6,913 bases of DNA, taken from contig CALCFP010000328.1 in assembly GCA_937900725.1 (NCBI GenBank), forward strand, positions 1 through 6,913, in the 5' to 3' direction. Position 1 is the stretch's first letter. Each line of letters begins with the position of its first letter. A model generated the notes under the pieces. The model was not told the DNA's origin. It was given only the letters and a program-made list of their open reading frames with translations, and searched no databases. A program made the position numbers and the translations under genes. Positions 1 to 4,830 of this stretch are shown here, in pieces. This DNA comes from an uncultured Bacteroidota bacterium (GTDB taxonomy: Bacteria; Bacteroidota; Bacteroidia; Bacteroidales; SZUA-534).

Positions 1-3
1 TAA

Positions 4-29
4 CAAAAAAGGGTTCCTACGGAACCCTT
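4..29 (-). terminator. Intrinsic terminator, minus strand
   Basis: A perfect 9-bp stem (AAGGGTTCC at 9-17, GGAACCCTT at 21-29) closes a 3-base loop. Read on the minus strand it is followed by six T residues (complement of 5-10), which is the arrangement of a rho-independent terminator. On the plus strand no T-tract follows. It would end transcripts coming leftward, such as that of the small ORF at 460-660, although 430 bp of non-coding DNA lie between them. Confidence 0.7.
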
Positions 30-52
30 CAAAATCAATTAACCCAAACCTT

Positions 53-79
53 ATGAAAAAAAACTACTTTTGTCTTTAA
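53..79 (+). other. Orphan translation start, 8-codon ORF (MKKNYFCL)
   Basis: The context AACCCAAACCTT followed by ATG and a run of lysine codons resembles starts of secreted-protein genes in Prevotella-like Bacteroidales; that resemblance is from memory and was not checked by search. Here the frame stops after MKKNYFCL at 77-79, and neither of the other two plus frames continues usefully. It could be the surviving 5' end of a decayed gene, a leader peptide, or chance. Nothing downstream on the plus strand codes for a protein before the next gene. Confidence 0.25.
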
Positions 80-204
80 AAGACTTTGTAAAGATGGAAC
101 ATAACGCATAAAATAGCAATAGTCAAACATCGTGTTTTTTTATGATTGATGGCAATATTAATCAAACCAAATATCACTGAATTTTTATGTCAGAATTTTT
201 TTAA

Positions 205-220
205 ATCACACAACATTCTT
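205..220. repeat. 16-bp direct repeat, copy 1
   Basis: ATCACACAACATTCTT is identical to the copy at 376-391, 171 bp away. Flanking bases differ apart from a general A/T bias, so the identity is confined to the 16-mer. No function is apparent. Confidence 0.7.
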
Positions 221-375
221 ATTTCTAAAATATTATACACATTCATATTATATATTATATCAACATCAGAAGTATTACATAAACTTATAAAATTGGGTTT
301 ATATCGTCGTTAACACACATATTTTGCAGTTAACAAGAAACAGAATCATTGTTTTGTTCAATATTGTTTAAACCG

Positions 376-391
376 ATCACACAACATTCTT
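376..391. repeat. 16-bp direct repeat, copy 2
   Basis: This is the second exact copy of ATCACACAACATTCTT. It is followed by six further T residues (392-396 region), which copy 1 lacks. It may be a protein-binding site pair or a remnant of a duplication. Confidence 0.7.
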
Positions 392-459
392 TTTTTAACA
401 ACAAACATATTGAAAATCAAGCAAATTTTAGAATGATTATATTTGTCCGATAATTTATA

Positions 460-660
460 TTATGTTAAATAGAATACAAAGTCAAACTCATATCTGTCTT
501 TCAAATCATCTTCATCGCCAGAGCAGTAAAAATCACCATATTCAGGACATATTACGCCGCTACAATGTATAACGTATATATACATCAAAATAACAAGAAA
601 CACAGAAAGTATGAAATATAAATAATTTGTGGCGATTGTTTGTAAATGCAGAATGTCCAT
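460..660 (-). CDS. Possible small single-pass membrane protein (66 aa)
   Basis: I do not recognise this protein. It has a hydrophobic stretch at about residues 13-32 (YLYFILSVFLVILMYIYVI), long enough for one membrane span. A Cys-containing, acidic tail follows, with the cluster SGDEDDLKDRYEFDF, a pattern less expected of random AT-rich translation. A TATATTTG word at 689-696 on the same strand would give a leader of about 20 bases before the ATG. Against it: no Shine-Dalgarno (uninformative in this phylum), small size, AT-rich codons, and no recognised homologue. It lies downstream of and co-directional with the NlpC/P60 gene, but about 160 bp away with its own promoter candidate. I regard it as possible but unproven. 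Confidence 0.4.
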   Translation of the reverse strand: MDILHLQTIATNYLYFILSVFLVILMYIYVIHCSGVICPEYGDFYCSGDEDDLKDRYEFDFVFYLT

Positions 661-688
661 AAGATGATTTCTTACTTAAATGTTTTGC

Positions 689-696
689 CAAATATA
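689..696 (-). promoter_or_regulatory. Candidate -7 promoter element of the 66-aa ORF
   Basis: The minus strand reads TATATTTG, an exact match to the Bacteroidota -7 consensus TAnnTTTG. It would place the transcript start about 20 bases before the ATG at 660. No good TTTG -33 element lies at the expected distance upstream, so support is partial. Confidence 0.35.
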
Positions 697-823
697 CCTT
701 GGTATTGTAAAAATCAGCATTAATTGATGCGTACCAAGATCCGCCTTCTCTGGCAGCAACGAATTACATGGCTTGAAGAAAATCGGCAACTTGTATTTCA
801 GTGTCTTATTAATTATTTATCAA

Positions 824-1336
824 TTATTTAACTCGTCCACCTTTAATAAATGCCTTTTTGTAGAATACATTATCAAGACTGTTTACTTCAACACCTTTGG
901 AAGTACTGGCATGCACAAATTTGCCGTTTTTAAGGTAAATGCCAACGTGATTTGGCTTTTTTCTGCGTTTTTCGTCTGTACGGAAAAAGACCAAGTCTCC
1001 TTCTCTCAACTTTCCACGCCTGATTCTATTGCAGTTTCCGTAAATATCCTCGACAGTACGATGCAAACTTGAGCCATACACCTCTTTATATATAGCGCCT
1101 GCAAAACCGGAACAGTCAACACCCTTTTTAGTGGTGCCTCCTAGCCTATACTTGACACCTAGCCACGAAGAGACTGATTTATAAAACTTTATATTGTCCT
1201 TTTTGGTTATTTCCACACCAAATCTTCTTGACAATGCCTCGCGTTCGCTTACTGCAGCACTTTTAGACGTTACGCACGACGACAAAATGGAAACAAGTCC
1301 TGACAAAAGAATAATATGCCGTATCAGTTTTTTCAT
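824..1336 (-). CDS. NlpC/P60 family lipoprotein, peptidoglycan endopeptidase
   Basis: This is a predicted cysteine peptidase of the NlpC/P60 (C40) family, which cleaves peptide stems of peptidoglycan (typically the D-Glu-to-diamino-acid bond). The chosen ATG gives 170 residues beginning MKKLIRHIILLSGL, a short signal peptide ending in the lipobox LSSC. Cys21 would be lipidated, anchoring the protein in the envelope. The frame stays open 19 codons upstream (to 1393), but those residues would precede and spoil the signal peptide. The catalytic core is complete: Cys75 in VDCSGF, His130 in NHVGIYL and His142 in FVHASTSKG. The REGDLVFF motif characteristic of the family is also present. The conserved GGRVK end closes the protein, so it is full-length. 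The gene lies 168 bp downstream of pyrD on the same strand. No strong terminator separates them, so co-transcription is possible, but candidate promoters exist in the gap. Physiological substrate and role are unknown. Confidence 0.92.
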   Translation of the reverse strand: MKKLIRHIILLSGLVSILSSCVTSKSAAVSEREALSRRFGVEITKKDNIKFYKSVSSWLGVKYRLGGTTKKGVDCSGFAGAIYKEVYGSSLHRTVEDIYGNCNRIRRGKLREGDLVFFRTDEKRRKKPNHVGIYLKNGKFVHASTSKGVEVNSLDNVFYKKAFIKGGRVK

Positions 1337-1390
1337 CCAATTCTGCTTTTCTTCTGTTTTTAGATGATGACGCAAATAGTTATTTTTTAT

Positions 1391-1499
1391 CAAAAATACT
1401 ATGTTAACAATTTATTTAATTATTTACAATATTGGAAAATTTTGATTTCAGAATAACTACAACTAATATTTTACAAAAGTAAACACTATTACTTGTCAA
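1391..1499 (-). promoter_or_regulatory. Candidate promoter elements before the NlpC/P60 gene
   Basis: Two minus-strand matches to TAnnTTTG lie in the gap after pyrD: TATTTTTG at 1391-1398 (leader of about 50 bases) and TACTTTTG at 1474-1481. The second has TTTGACA at 1494-1500 upstream, but with a spacer of only about 15 bases after TTTG. Neither has an ideal -33 element. The DNA is AT-rich, so chance matches are likely. Confidence 0.22.
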
Positions 1500-1504
1500 A
1501 TATA

Positions 1505-2542
1505 TTACACATGTAAACCCTTTTTGACCGCTTTGTTTACATCCTTAGCCAATGTTGGTCCGTAATAAATAAAGCCGGAAAAAACCTGAACTAGCGTCGC
1601 TCCAGCCTTGAGTTTACTAATTGCATCTTCAGGAGACATGGTGCCGCCCACGCCAATGATTGGCAGCTTACCGTTGGTCTTTTCGCTTATATATTTGATA
1701 ATCTCAACCGACCTATCACGTAGCGGCTTGCCACTCAATCCGCCATTAGCAATGGCTTCAACGCGCTTAGGATCGGTTTTCAAGCCGTCACGACGAGTGC
1801 TTGTATTGCTAGCCACAACGCCGTCGATACCGTTCTGCGCAATGACATCCAAAGTTTCGTCAATCTGCTGAAAATCCAGATCAGGCGATATCTTAAGCAG
1901 AATGGGCTTATACACCGCCTTTTTCGACCGCAACTGCGTCAAAGCGCCCAAAATGCCGTCAAGAGCCTCATGGCCCTGCAGTTTTTTCAGATTTGTCACA
2001 TTGGGACAACTGACATTGACTGTTATATAGTCGACATAATCGTACAAGCCTTGAAAACACGTTACATAATCGTCAATGGCGTTCTCGTTAGGCGTAGCCG
2101 TGTTCTTGCCTATGTTGCCGCCAATGACAATCTTGTGATTGCGATTGCGTAACTTCTTTACAGCCTCCTCCAAACCGTTGTTGTTGAAGCCCATACGATT
2201 AATGATGGCACCATCGTCGGGCAGACGGAACAAGCGTGGCTTTGGATTGCCTGGCTGCGGACGAGGCGTAACCGTGCCTATTTCGACATGGCCAAAACCC
2301 ATATTCCCTAGCATTGAATAAACCTCGGCATTCTTGTCAAATCCTGCGGCTACGCCTATCTTATTCGGAAACTTGATACCACAAAACTCTGTTTCCATTT
2401 GTAAACTACGGGGATTCAGAAACAATCCCATGATTTTGCCCAATCCTACGCTACCAGCCACTTTAAGACCCGTGTTGATGATGTGGTGAATCCTTTCCGG
2501 GTCGGTGCGGAACAAGATTGGCCTAATAACACTTTTATACAT
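1505..2542 (-). CDS. pyrD: Dihydroorotate dehydrogenase, quinone-type (class 2)
   Basis: PyrD oxidises dihydroorotate to orotate with FMN, the fourth step of de novo pyrimidine synthesis; class 2 enzymes sit on the inner membrane and pass electrons to quinone. The 345-residue length and N-terminal helical segment (residues 1-40, with SVIRPILFRTDPERIHH) match class 2 enzymes. Family motifs are all present: AAGFDKNAE (66-73, Lys70), EIGTVTPRPQPGNPKPR (87-103), NRMGFNN (115-121), GGNIGKN (141-147), VNVSCPN (175-181), Lys217 in LLKISPD, SNTSTRR (245-251), GGLSGKPL (267-274), and the FMN-phosphate region IIGVGG (295-300) with the following FSGFIYYGP (321-329). The expected catalytic-base serine of class 2 (SSPN in E. 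coli) is a cysteine here (Cys179, SCPN), as in class 1 enzymes. The gene has its own candidate promoter (2566-2573) and is insulated from the upstream regulator by a terminator. Confidence 0.97.
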   Translation of the reverse strand: MYKSVIRPILFRTDPERIHHIINTGLKVAGSVGLGKIMGLFLNPRSLQMETEFCGIKFPNKIGVAAGFDKNAEVYSMLGNMGFGHVEIGTVTPRPQPGNPKPRLFRLPDDGAIINRMGFNNNGLEEAVKKLRNRNHKIVIGGNIGKNTATPNENAIDDYVTCFQGLYDYVDYITVNVSCPNVTNLKKLQGHEALDGILGALTQLRSKKAVYKPILLKISPDLDFQQIDETLDVIAQNGIDGVVASNTSTRRDGLKTDPKRVEAIANGGLSGKPLRDRSVEIIKYISEKTNGKLPIIGVGGTMSPEDAISKLKAGATLVQVFSGFIYYGPTLAKDVNKAVKKGLHV

Positions 2543-2565
2543 TCAAAAAATTAGTTTTTAATGTT

Positions 2566-2573
2566 CAAATATA
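2566..2573 (-). promoter_or_regulatory. Candidate -7 promoter element of pyrD
   Basis: The minus strand reads TATATTTG, matching TAnnTTTG, and would give a leader of about 18 bases before the pyrD ATG at 2542. The -33 position falls inside the loop of the upstream terminator hairpin and has no TTTG. The element's first base is also the last T of that terminator's T-tract. Confidence 0.45.
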
Positions 2574-2606
2574 AAAAAATGCCAATGTCGGTATTTGACA
2601 TTGGCA
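2573..2606 (-). terminator. Intrinsic terminator of the XRE regulator gene
   Basis: TGCCAATGTC (2580-2589) and GACATTGGCA (2597-2606) form a perfect 10-bp stem with a 7-base loop. On the minus strand seven T residues (complement of 2573-2579) follow. It lies about 50 bp after the stop of the regulator gene and directly before the pyrD promoter, so it should stop read-through into pyrD. Confidence 0.88.
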
Positions 2607-2658
2607 CAATAGTAATCTACAGACTTGCTAACAGGCAAAGACCGTATATATAACAGAA

Positions 2659-3147
2659 TTACTGCTTGTTATAAATAACGAACGTATTGTCGGAATATAG
2701 AACAACTATTTGCTTCACTTCAGATGCCCGCTGAGTTATTTGCTCAACTACAGGCGAAATGTCCCGCAATGGTGAATCCTGCTGCTGCGTGGCAGCATTA
2801 CCATTATCGTGTACGTCAACTACAGGCTCTGGCATCGGTAAGCCTTGCTGGACATCCTGTTTATCGTCCTTATCTACTTCATTTACGACTGTCGTGTCTT
2901 CAATGCTGTCGAAAATGGAAGTTTGCACTGGTTTCTTGTATATTTCGCCGCGTCCCATTAGCAGCCAATCTGTATTGTAGTGTGGAAAAGCATTCAAAAT
3001 CTTCTGTAACAACTCAAGGCTAGGACCATTTCTGCCATTTAAAATATGTGAAATATTAGATCGCTGAATACCCAATAAATCAGCGAAAGCAGAAGAATTC
3101 AAACCTTCAGAAGCGATAATTTTCGCAATTCTTTCTCGCATTTCCAT
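2659..3147 (-). CDS. XRE-family helix-turn-helix transcriptional regulator
   Basis: The protein is 162 residues from the chosen ATG (MEMRERIAKII). Residues 3-65 form an XRE/Cro-type DNA-binding domain: AFADLLGI is the first HTH helix and RSNISHILNGRN (about 29-40) the recognition helix, followed by PSLELLQKIL and NTDWLLMGRGEIY, a sequence pattern common in Bacteroidota XRE proteins. Residues 75-140 are a low-complexity, D/Q/V-rich linker. The end KQIVVLYSDNTFVIYNKQ resembles a conserved tail of this regulator group, perhaps an oligomerisation strand. The frame opens earlier, at ATG 3186, adding 13 residues. However, the best promoter has its -7 box inside that extension, and the domain normally begins near 'MxxRI', so 3147 (or 3141) is favoured. 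Palindromes TTACA-N2-TGTAA overlap and precede the promoter, suggesting autorepression. Targets beyond itself are unknown. Confidence 0.9.
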   Translation of the reverse strand: MEMRERIAKIIASEGLNSSAFADLLGIQRSNISHILNGRNGPSLELLQKILNAFPHYNTDWLLMGRGEIYKKPVQTSIFDSIEDTTVVNEVDKDDKQDVQQGLPMPEPVVDVHDNGNAATQQQDSPLRDISPVVEQITQRASEVKQIVVLYSDNTFVIYNKQ

Positions 3148-3164
3148 ATCATCAAAATTTGACT

Positions 3165-3176
3165 TTACAAATGTAA
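3165..3176. promoter_or_regulatory. Operator-like palindrome 1 (TTACAAATGTAA)
   Basis: This inverted repeat, TTACA-AA-TGTAA, covers the -7 element of the XRE gene promoter. A bound protein would block initiation, as expected of an autorepressor operator. It is part of a family of four sites at 3165-3489. Confidence 0.55.
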
Positions 3177-3197
3177 CATTTTGCATTTATCTACAAA
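3168..3197 (-). promoter_or_regulatory. Promoter of the XRE regulator gene
   Basis: On the minus strand TTTG (3197-3194) is followed, after 18 bases, by TACATTTG (3175-3168). This matches both parts of the Bacteroidota promoter (-33 TTTG, -7 TAnnTTTG) at about the usual spacing. Transcription would begin near 3162, leaving about 15 bases before ATG 3147 and excluding ATG 3186 from the message. The -7 box is embedded in a TTACAAATGTAA palindrome. Confidence 0.6.
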
Positions 3198-3198
3198 A

Positions 3199-3210
3199 AT
3201 ACATTTGTAA
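3199..3210. promoter_or_regulatory. Operator-like palindrome 2 (ATACATTTGTAA)
   Basis: The core TACA-TT-TGTA (3200-3209) has the same arms as site 1. It sits immediately upstream of the -33 element of the XRE promoter, 34 bp centre to centre from site 1. Confidence 0.5.
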
Positions 3211-3222
3211 GTTGTATATTAT

Positions 3223-3234
3223 TTACATTTGTAT
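3223..3234. promoter_or_regulatory. Operator-like palindrome 3 (TTACATTTGTAT)
   Basis: The core TACATTTGTA (3224-3233) lies 24 bp from site 2. With sites 1 and 2 it forms a cluster of three within 70 bp upstream of the XRE gene. Confidence 0.5.
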
Positions 3235-3341
3235 ACCAAACAATATACACCTGTTAAATATTTACTAAATCATTAGTTTATATAACCATTATATATGATT
3301 GGGTATAAAATATTTACATTGATTAAAAAACAACAAAATGC

Positions 3342-3371
3342 CGTTATTTTAAGCATTTATGCAAAATAACG
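3342..3371. repeat. Strong AT hairpin or palindrome
   Basis: CGTTATTTT (3342-3350) and AAAATAACG (3363-3371) form a perfect 9-bp stem. The inside, GCATTTATGC, can pair on itself, giving an extended hairpin with an AA bulge. On the minus strand a T-rich stretch follows, so it could end a leftward transcript, but the stem is GC-poor. It could equally be a binding site. Confidence 0.55.
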
Positions 3372-3376
3372 ACCGC

Positions 3377-3390
3377 ATACATTAATGTAT
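3377..3390. repeat. Perfect 14-bp palindrome ATACATTAATGTAT
   Basis: The sequence is its own reverse complement. It shares TACA/TGTA arms with the operator-like sites but has a 4-base centre (TTAA) instead of 2. It lies just upstream of a TATCTTTG promoter word at 3409-3416. Confidence 0.5.
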
Positions 3391-3408
3391 TGGTTTAATA
3401 GAATAATT

Positions 3409-3416
3409 TATCTTTG
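3409..3416 (+). promoter_or_regulatory. Orphan plus-strand -7 promoter element
   Basis: TATCTTTG matches TAnnTTTG. A TTGG at 3390-3393 upstream could serve as -33, but the gap of about 15 bases is short. No protein gene follows, so if active it would make a non-coding transcript or a long precursor toward the tRNA. Confidence 0.25.
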
Positions 3417-3477
3417 TGATTATTCGGCATTTACAAACGCACAAATACAATATAAATATTTGTAAACTAACGTAGTT

Positions 3478-3489
3478 TTACATTTGTAA
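3478..3489. promoter_or_regulatory. Operator-like palindrome 4 (TTACATTTGTAA)
   Basis: This has complete TTACA/TGTAA arms like site 1, but with a TT centre and at a distance of about 330 bp from the XRE start. Half-sites TTTACAAA (3430-3437) and TTTGTAAA (3459-3466) precede it. The latter is offset by about 24 bp, the same step as between sites 2 and 3. Confidence 0.45.
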
Positions 3490-3784
3490 CATGTATTATT
3501 TAATCTAATCTTGTATGAATTTAAACTAGAAAATATTGTTAAATATTTCAAGCGCCTATTTTGAAGGATTTTCTGTACAAAATTTGCGAGAACACAAGCA
3601 CTCCCTTGTTCCCCACTCCGCCAAACAAATACAAAGGTTTAGTGAGAACTAAAATCCGCAAATCAGGTTTATGAGAAATGAAAAAACGGCACCGATGCAT
3701 ACATTATTAAAACGACAAGCAAATATCGCATTCTCGTAAGGCAAAAAACGCGATACTGCCACCATATCAAACTGAAAACAAGCC

Positions 3785-3895
3785 TTTTACCGACAAAATA
3801 CAGTGTACATAAACATCATACAGAAAAAAGACAGACACCGCAACTTGGATTATATTTTCAAAATTATCCATGCAAAAAAGCAGTTGTCGGCAAAA
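3785..3895. repeat. Distant inverted repeat closing a ~110-base segment
   Basis: TTTTACCGACAA (3785-3796) pairs with TTGTCGGCAAAA (3884-3895) at 11 of 12 positions. As RNA this would close a long, weakly structured segment of about 85 bases. It may mark a small RNA, but no promoter or terminator confirms this. Confidence 0.35.
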
Positions 3896-3933
3896 AGCAA
3901 TGAATAAATATTATGAACGCTCCTATATTTTTA

Positions 3934-3941
3934 TACATTTG
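3934..3941 (+). promoter_or_regulatory. Candidate -7 promoter element of tRNA-Pro
   Basis: TACATTTG matches TAnnTTTG and ends 14 bases before the tRNA 5' end, a fitting distance for a tRNA transcript with a short leader. The -33 region near 3910 has no clear TTTG. Confidence 0.5.
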
Positions 3942-3955
3942 CAACGCGAAAGCGA

Positions 3956-4029
3956 CGGAGTTTAGCGCAGTTGGCTAGCGCGCTACGTTCGGGACGTAGA
4001 GGTCGCTGGTTCGAATCCAGTAACTCCGA
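3956..4029 (+). tRNA. tRNA-Pro (anticodon CGG)
   Basis: A full 74-base cloverleaf folds. The acceptor stem CGGAGTT pairs with AACTCCG. The D arm has GCGC stems around AGTTGGCTA. The anticodon stem CTACG/CGTAG encloses the loop TTCGGGA with anticodon CGG at 3990-3992. The variable loop is 5 bases. The T arm GCTGG-TTCGAAT-CCAGT has one G-T pair. C1-G72 with discriminator A73 is the bacterial proline-tRNA identity pattern. CCA is not encoded and must be added by nucleotidyltransferase. It reads CCG codons. A terminator follows directly. Confidence 0.97.
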
Positions 4030-4030
4030 C

Positions 4031-4058
4031 AAGCCCGGCTTTTTTGTCGGGCTTTTTT
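4031..4058 (+). terminator. Intrinsic terminator after tRNA-Pro
   Basis: AAGCCCG (4031-4037) pairs perfectly with CGGGCTT (4048-4054) around a 10-base loop. The run TTTTTT (4053-4058) completes a rho-independent terminator one base after the tRNA. It lies 22 bp before the thioesterase start, so that gene must rely on read-through or on an unseen promoter. Confidence 0.88.
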
Positions 4059-4080
4059 ATTGCCATAAATCCAAGACCAA

Positions 4081-4827
4081 ATGGGAAAGTTTAGCACAGA
4101 TTTTCAGATTTACACATATCAGGCAGACTCACGAGAATATGCAAGGCCCAACTGCCTGTTCGGATTCTTCATAGAAGCGGCCAGCATGCACGCTGAGAAA
4201 CTGAACGTAGGCCACGCTATGCTTCGCGAGAAATTCAATGCCTTTTGGGCCCTATCGAAATTCCACATCGACATTGTTGACACACCACGCTGGCATCAGA
4301 CAGTGAAAGTGACTACGTGGCCGGCAGAATACAACAGACTCTTCTCCAGACGTTATTTCCAAATAACCAGCAATGACGGCAAACTTTTGGCACAAGGAGC
4401 GTCAGACTGGGTTATCATGGATTATGGTACAAGGAATCTGTGCAATGCCGAGACAATTCTTAAGCAGATTCCAGAATTTGTACTGACCGACGAACATCTT
4501 GAATCAAAAACGCGCAAGGTTCCCATGCCGAACAAGGATCTGTCAGAAACATTCAACATCAAATCAAGATACAGCCACTTGGACATGAACAACCACGTGA
4601 ACAGCATTCATTATCTTGACTGGGCCATAGACTGCATCGACAACACTTACCTTCACGAGCATCTTGCCAAGACAGTAGACCTGAATTTTCAACACGAAAT
4701 ACCAGTAAATGAAGACGTAGCCCTACTGTGCCAAAAAATCGGCAATGACCAATTCACAATGGCAGGCTTGTCAGCCGACAAGACGTTGTTCTTGGCAAAA
4801 ATGGAATTTGCACAGAATCAACAATAG
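4081..4827 (+). CDS. Acyl-ACP thioesterase, FatA/FatB-like double hot-dog
   Basis: This 248-residue cytoplasmic enzyme should hydrolyse acyl-acyl-carrier-protein thioesters, releasing free fatty acid; chain-length preference cannot be read from sequence. The N-terminal hot-dog domain spans about residues 1-135, with ECF-like features typical of the family (FFIEAASMHAEKL, WALSKFHIDI, VTTWPAEYNRLFSRRYF, QGASDWVIMD). The C-terminal hot-dog spans about 155-245. The family's catalytic signature is intact: Asp168, Asn170 and His172 in LDMNNHVNSIHYLDW, followed by Glu206 in the QHEIPV strand, matching the Asp-Asn-His...Glu network of plant FatA/FatB. The start is the first ATG after the tRNA terminator, and the protein is full-length. 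No Shine-Dalgarno or clear TAnnTTTG precedes it. Its stop is 3 bp from the stop of the convergent chemoreceptor gene. Confidence 0.93.
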   Translation: MGKFSTDFQIYTYQADSREYARPNCLFGFFIEAASMHAEKLNVGHAMLREKFNAFWALSKFHIDIVDTPRWHQTVKVTTWPAEYNRLFSRRYFQITSNDGKLLAQGASDWVIMDYGTRNLCNAETILKQIPEFVLTDEHLESKTRKVPMPNKDLSETFNIKSRYSHLDMNNHVNSIHYLDWAIDCIDNTYLHEHLAKTVDLNFQHEIPVNEDVALLCQKIGNDQFTMAGLSADKTLFLAKMEFAQNQQ

Positions 4828-4830
4828 AGG

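Larger units (their letters stand above)
80..459. other. AT-rich intergenic region without a gene
   Basis: No open frame of convincing length exists on either strand. The base composition is strongly AT. It holds an exact 16-bp direct repeat (205-220 and 376-391), two GTTAAC palindromes 20 bp apart (309-314 and 329-334), and a TATATTTG promoter-like word on the plus strand at 438-445 with no gene behind it. A 12-bp word TAACAAGAAACA at 331-342 recurs at 591-602, which may be chance in such biased DNA. Confidence 0.5.
3240..3933. other. Long intergenic region, no convincing protein gene
   Basis: No frame on either strand looks protein-coding; the longest are a few dozen codons of noise-like composition. 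The left part (3240-3540) is very AT-rich and holds a hairpin (3342-3371), a perfect 14-bp palindrome (3377-3390), a plus-strand TATCTTTG promoter word (3409-3416) and a fourth operator-like site (3478-3489). The right part (about 3545-3900) is visibly richer in G and C, contains several weak inverted repeats (for example TATCGC 3724-3729 with GCGATA 3750-3755), and could encode a small RNA or be a decayed gene. A 22-codon ORF (3671-3739, MRNEKTAPMHTLLKRQANIAFS) exists but has no support. Confidence 0.5.

Noticed and set aside
773..1072. Open plus-strand frame of 99 codons opposite the NlpC/P60 gene
   Set aside because: It lies antisense to a gene with intact catalytic motifs; its translation has no domain character.
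3934..3943. TACATTTGCA as a fifth operator-like site
   Set aside because: One arm is broken, and the position is explained by the -7 promoter box of the tRNA.
3971..4174. Open plus-strand frame running through the tRNA into the thioesterase
   Set aside because: It would translate the tRNA and its terminator, and is out of frame with the thioesterase.
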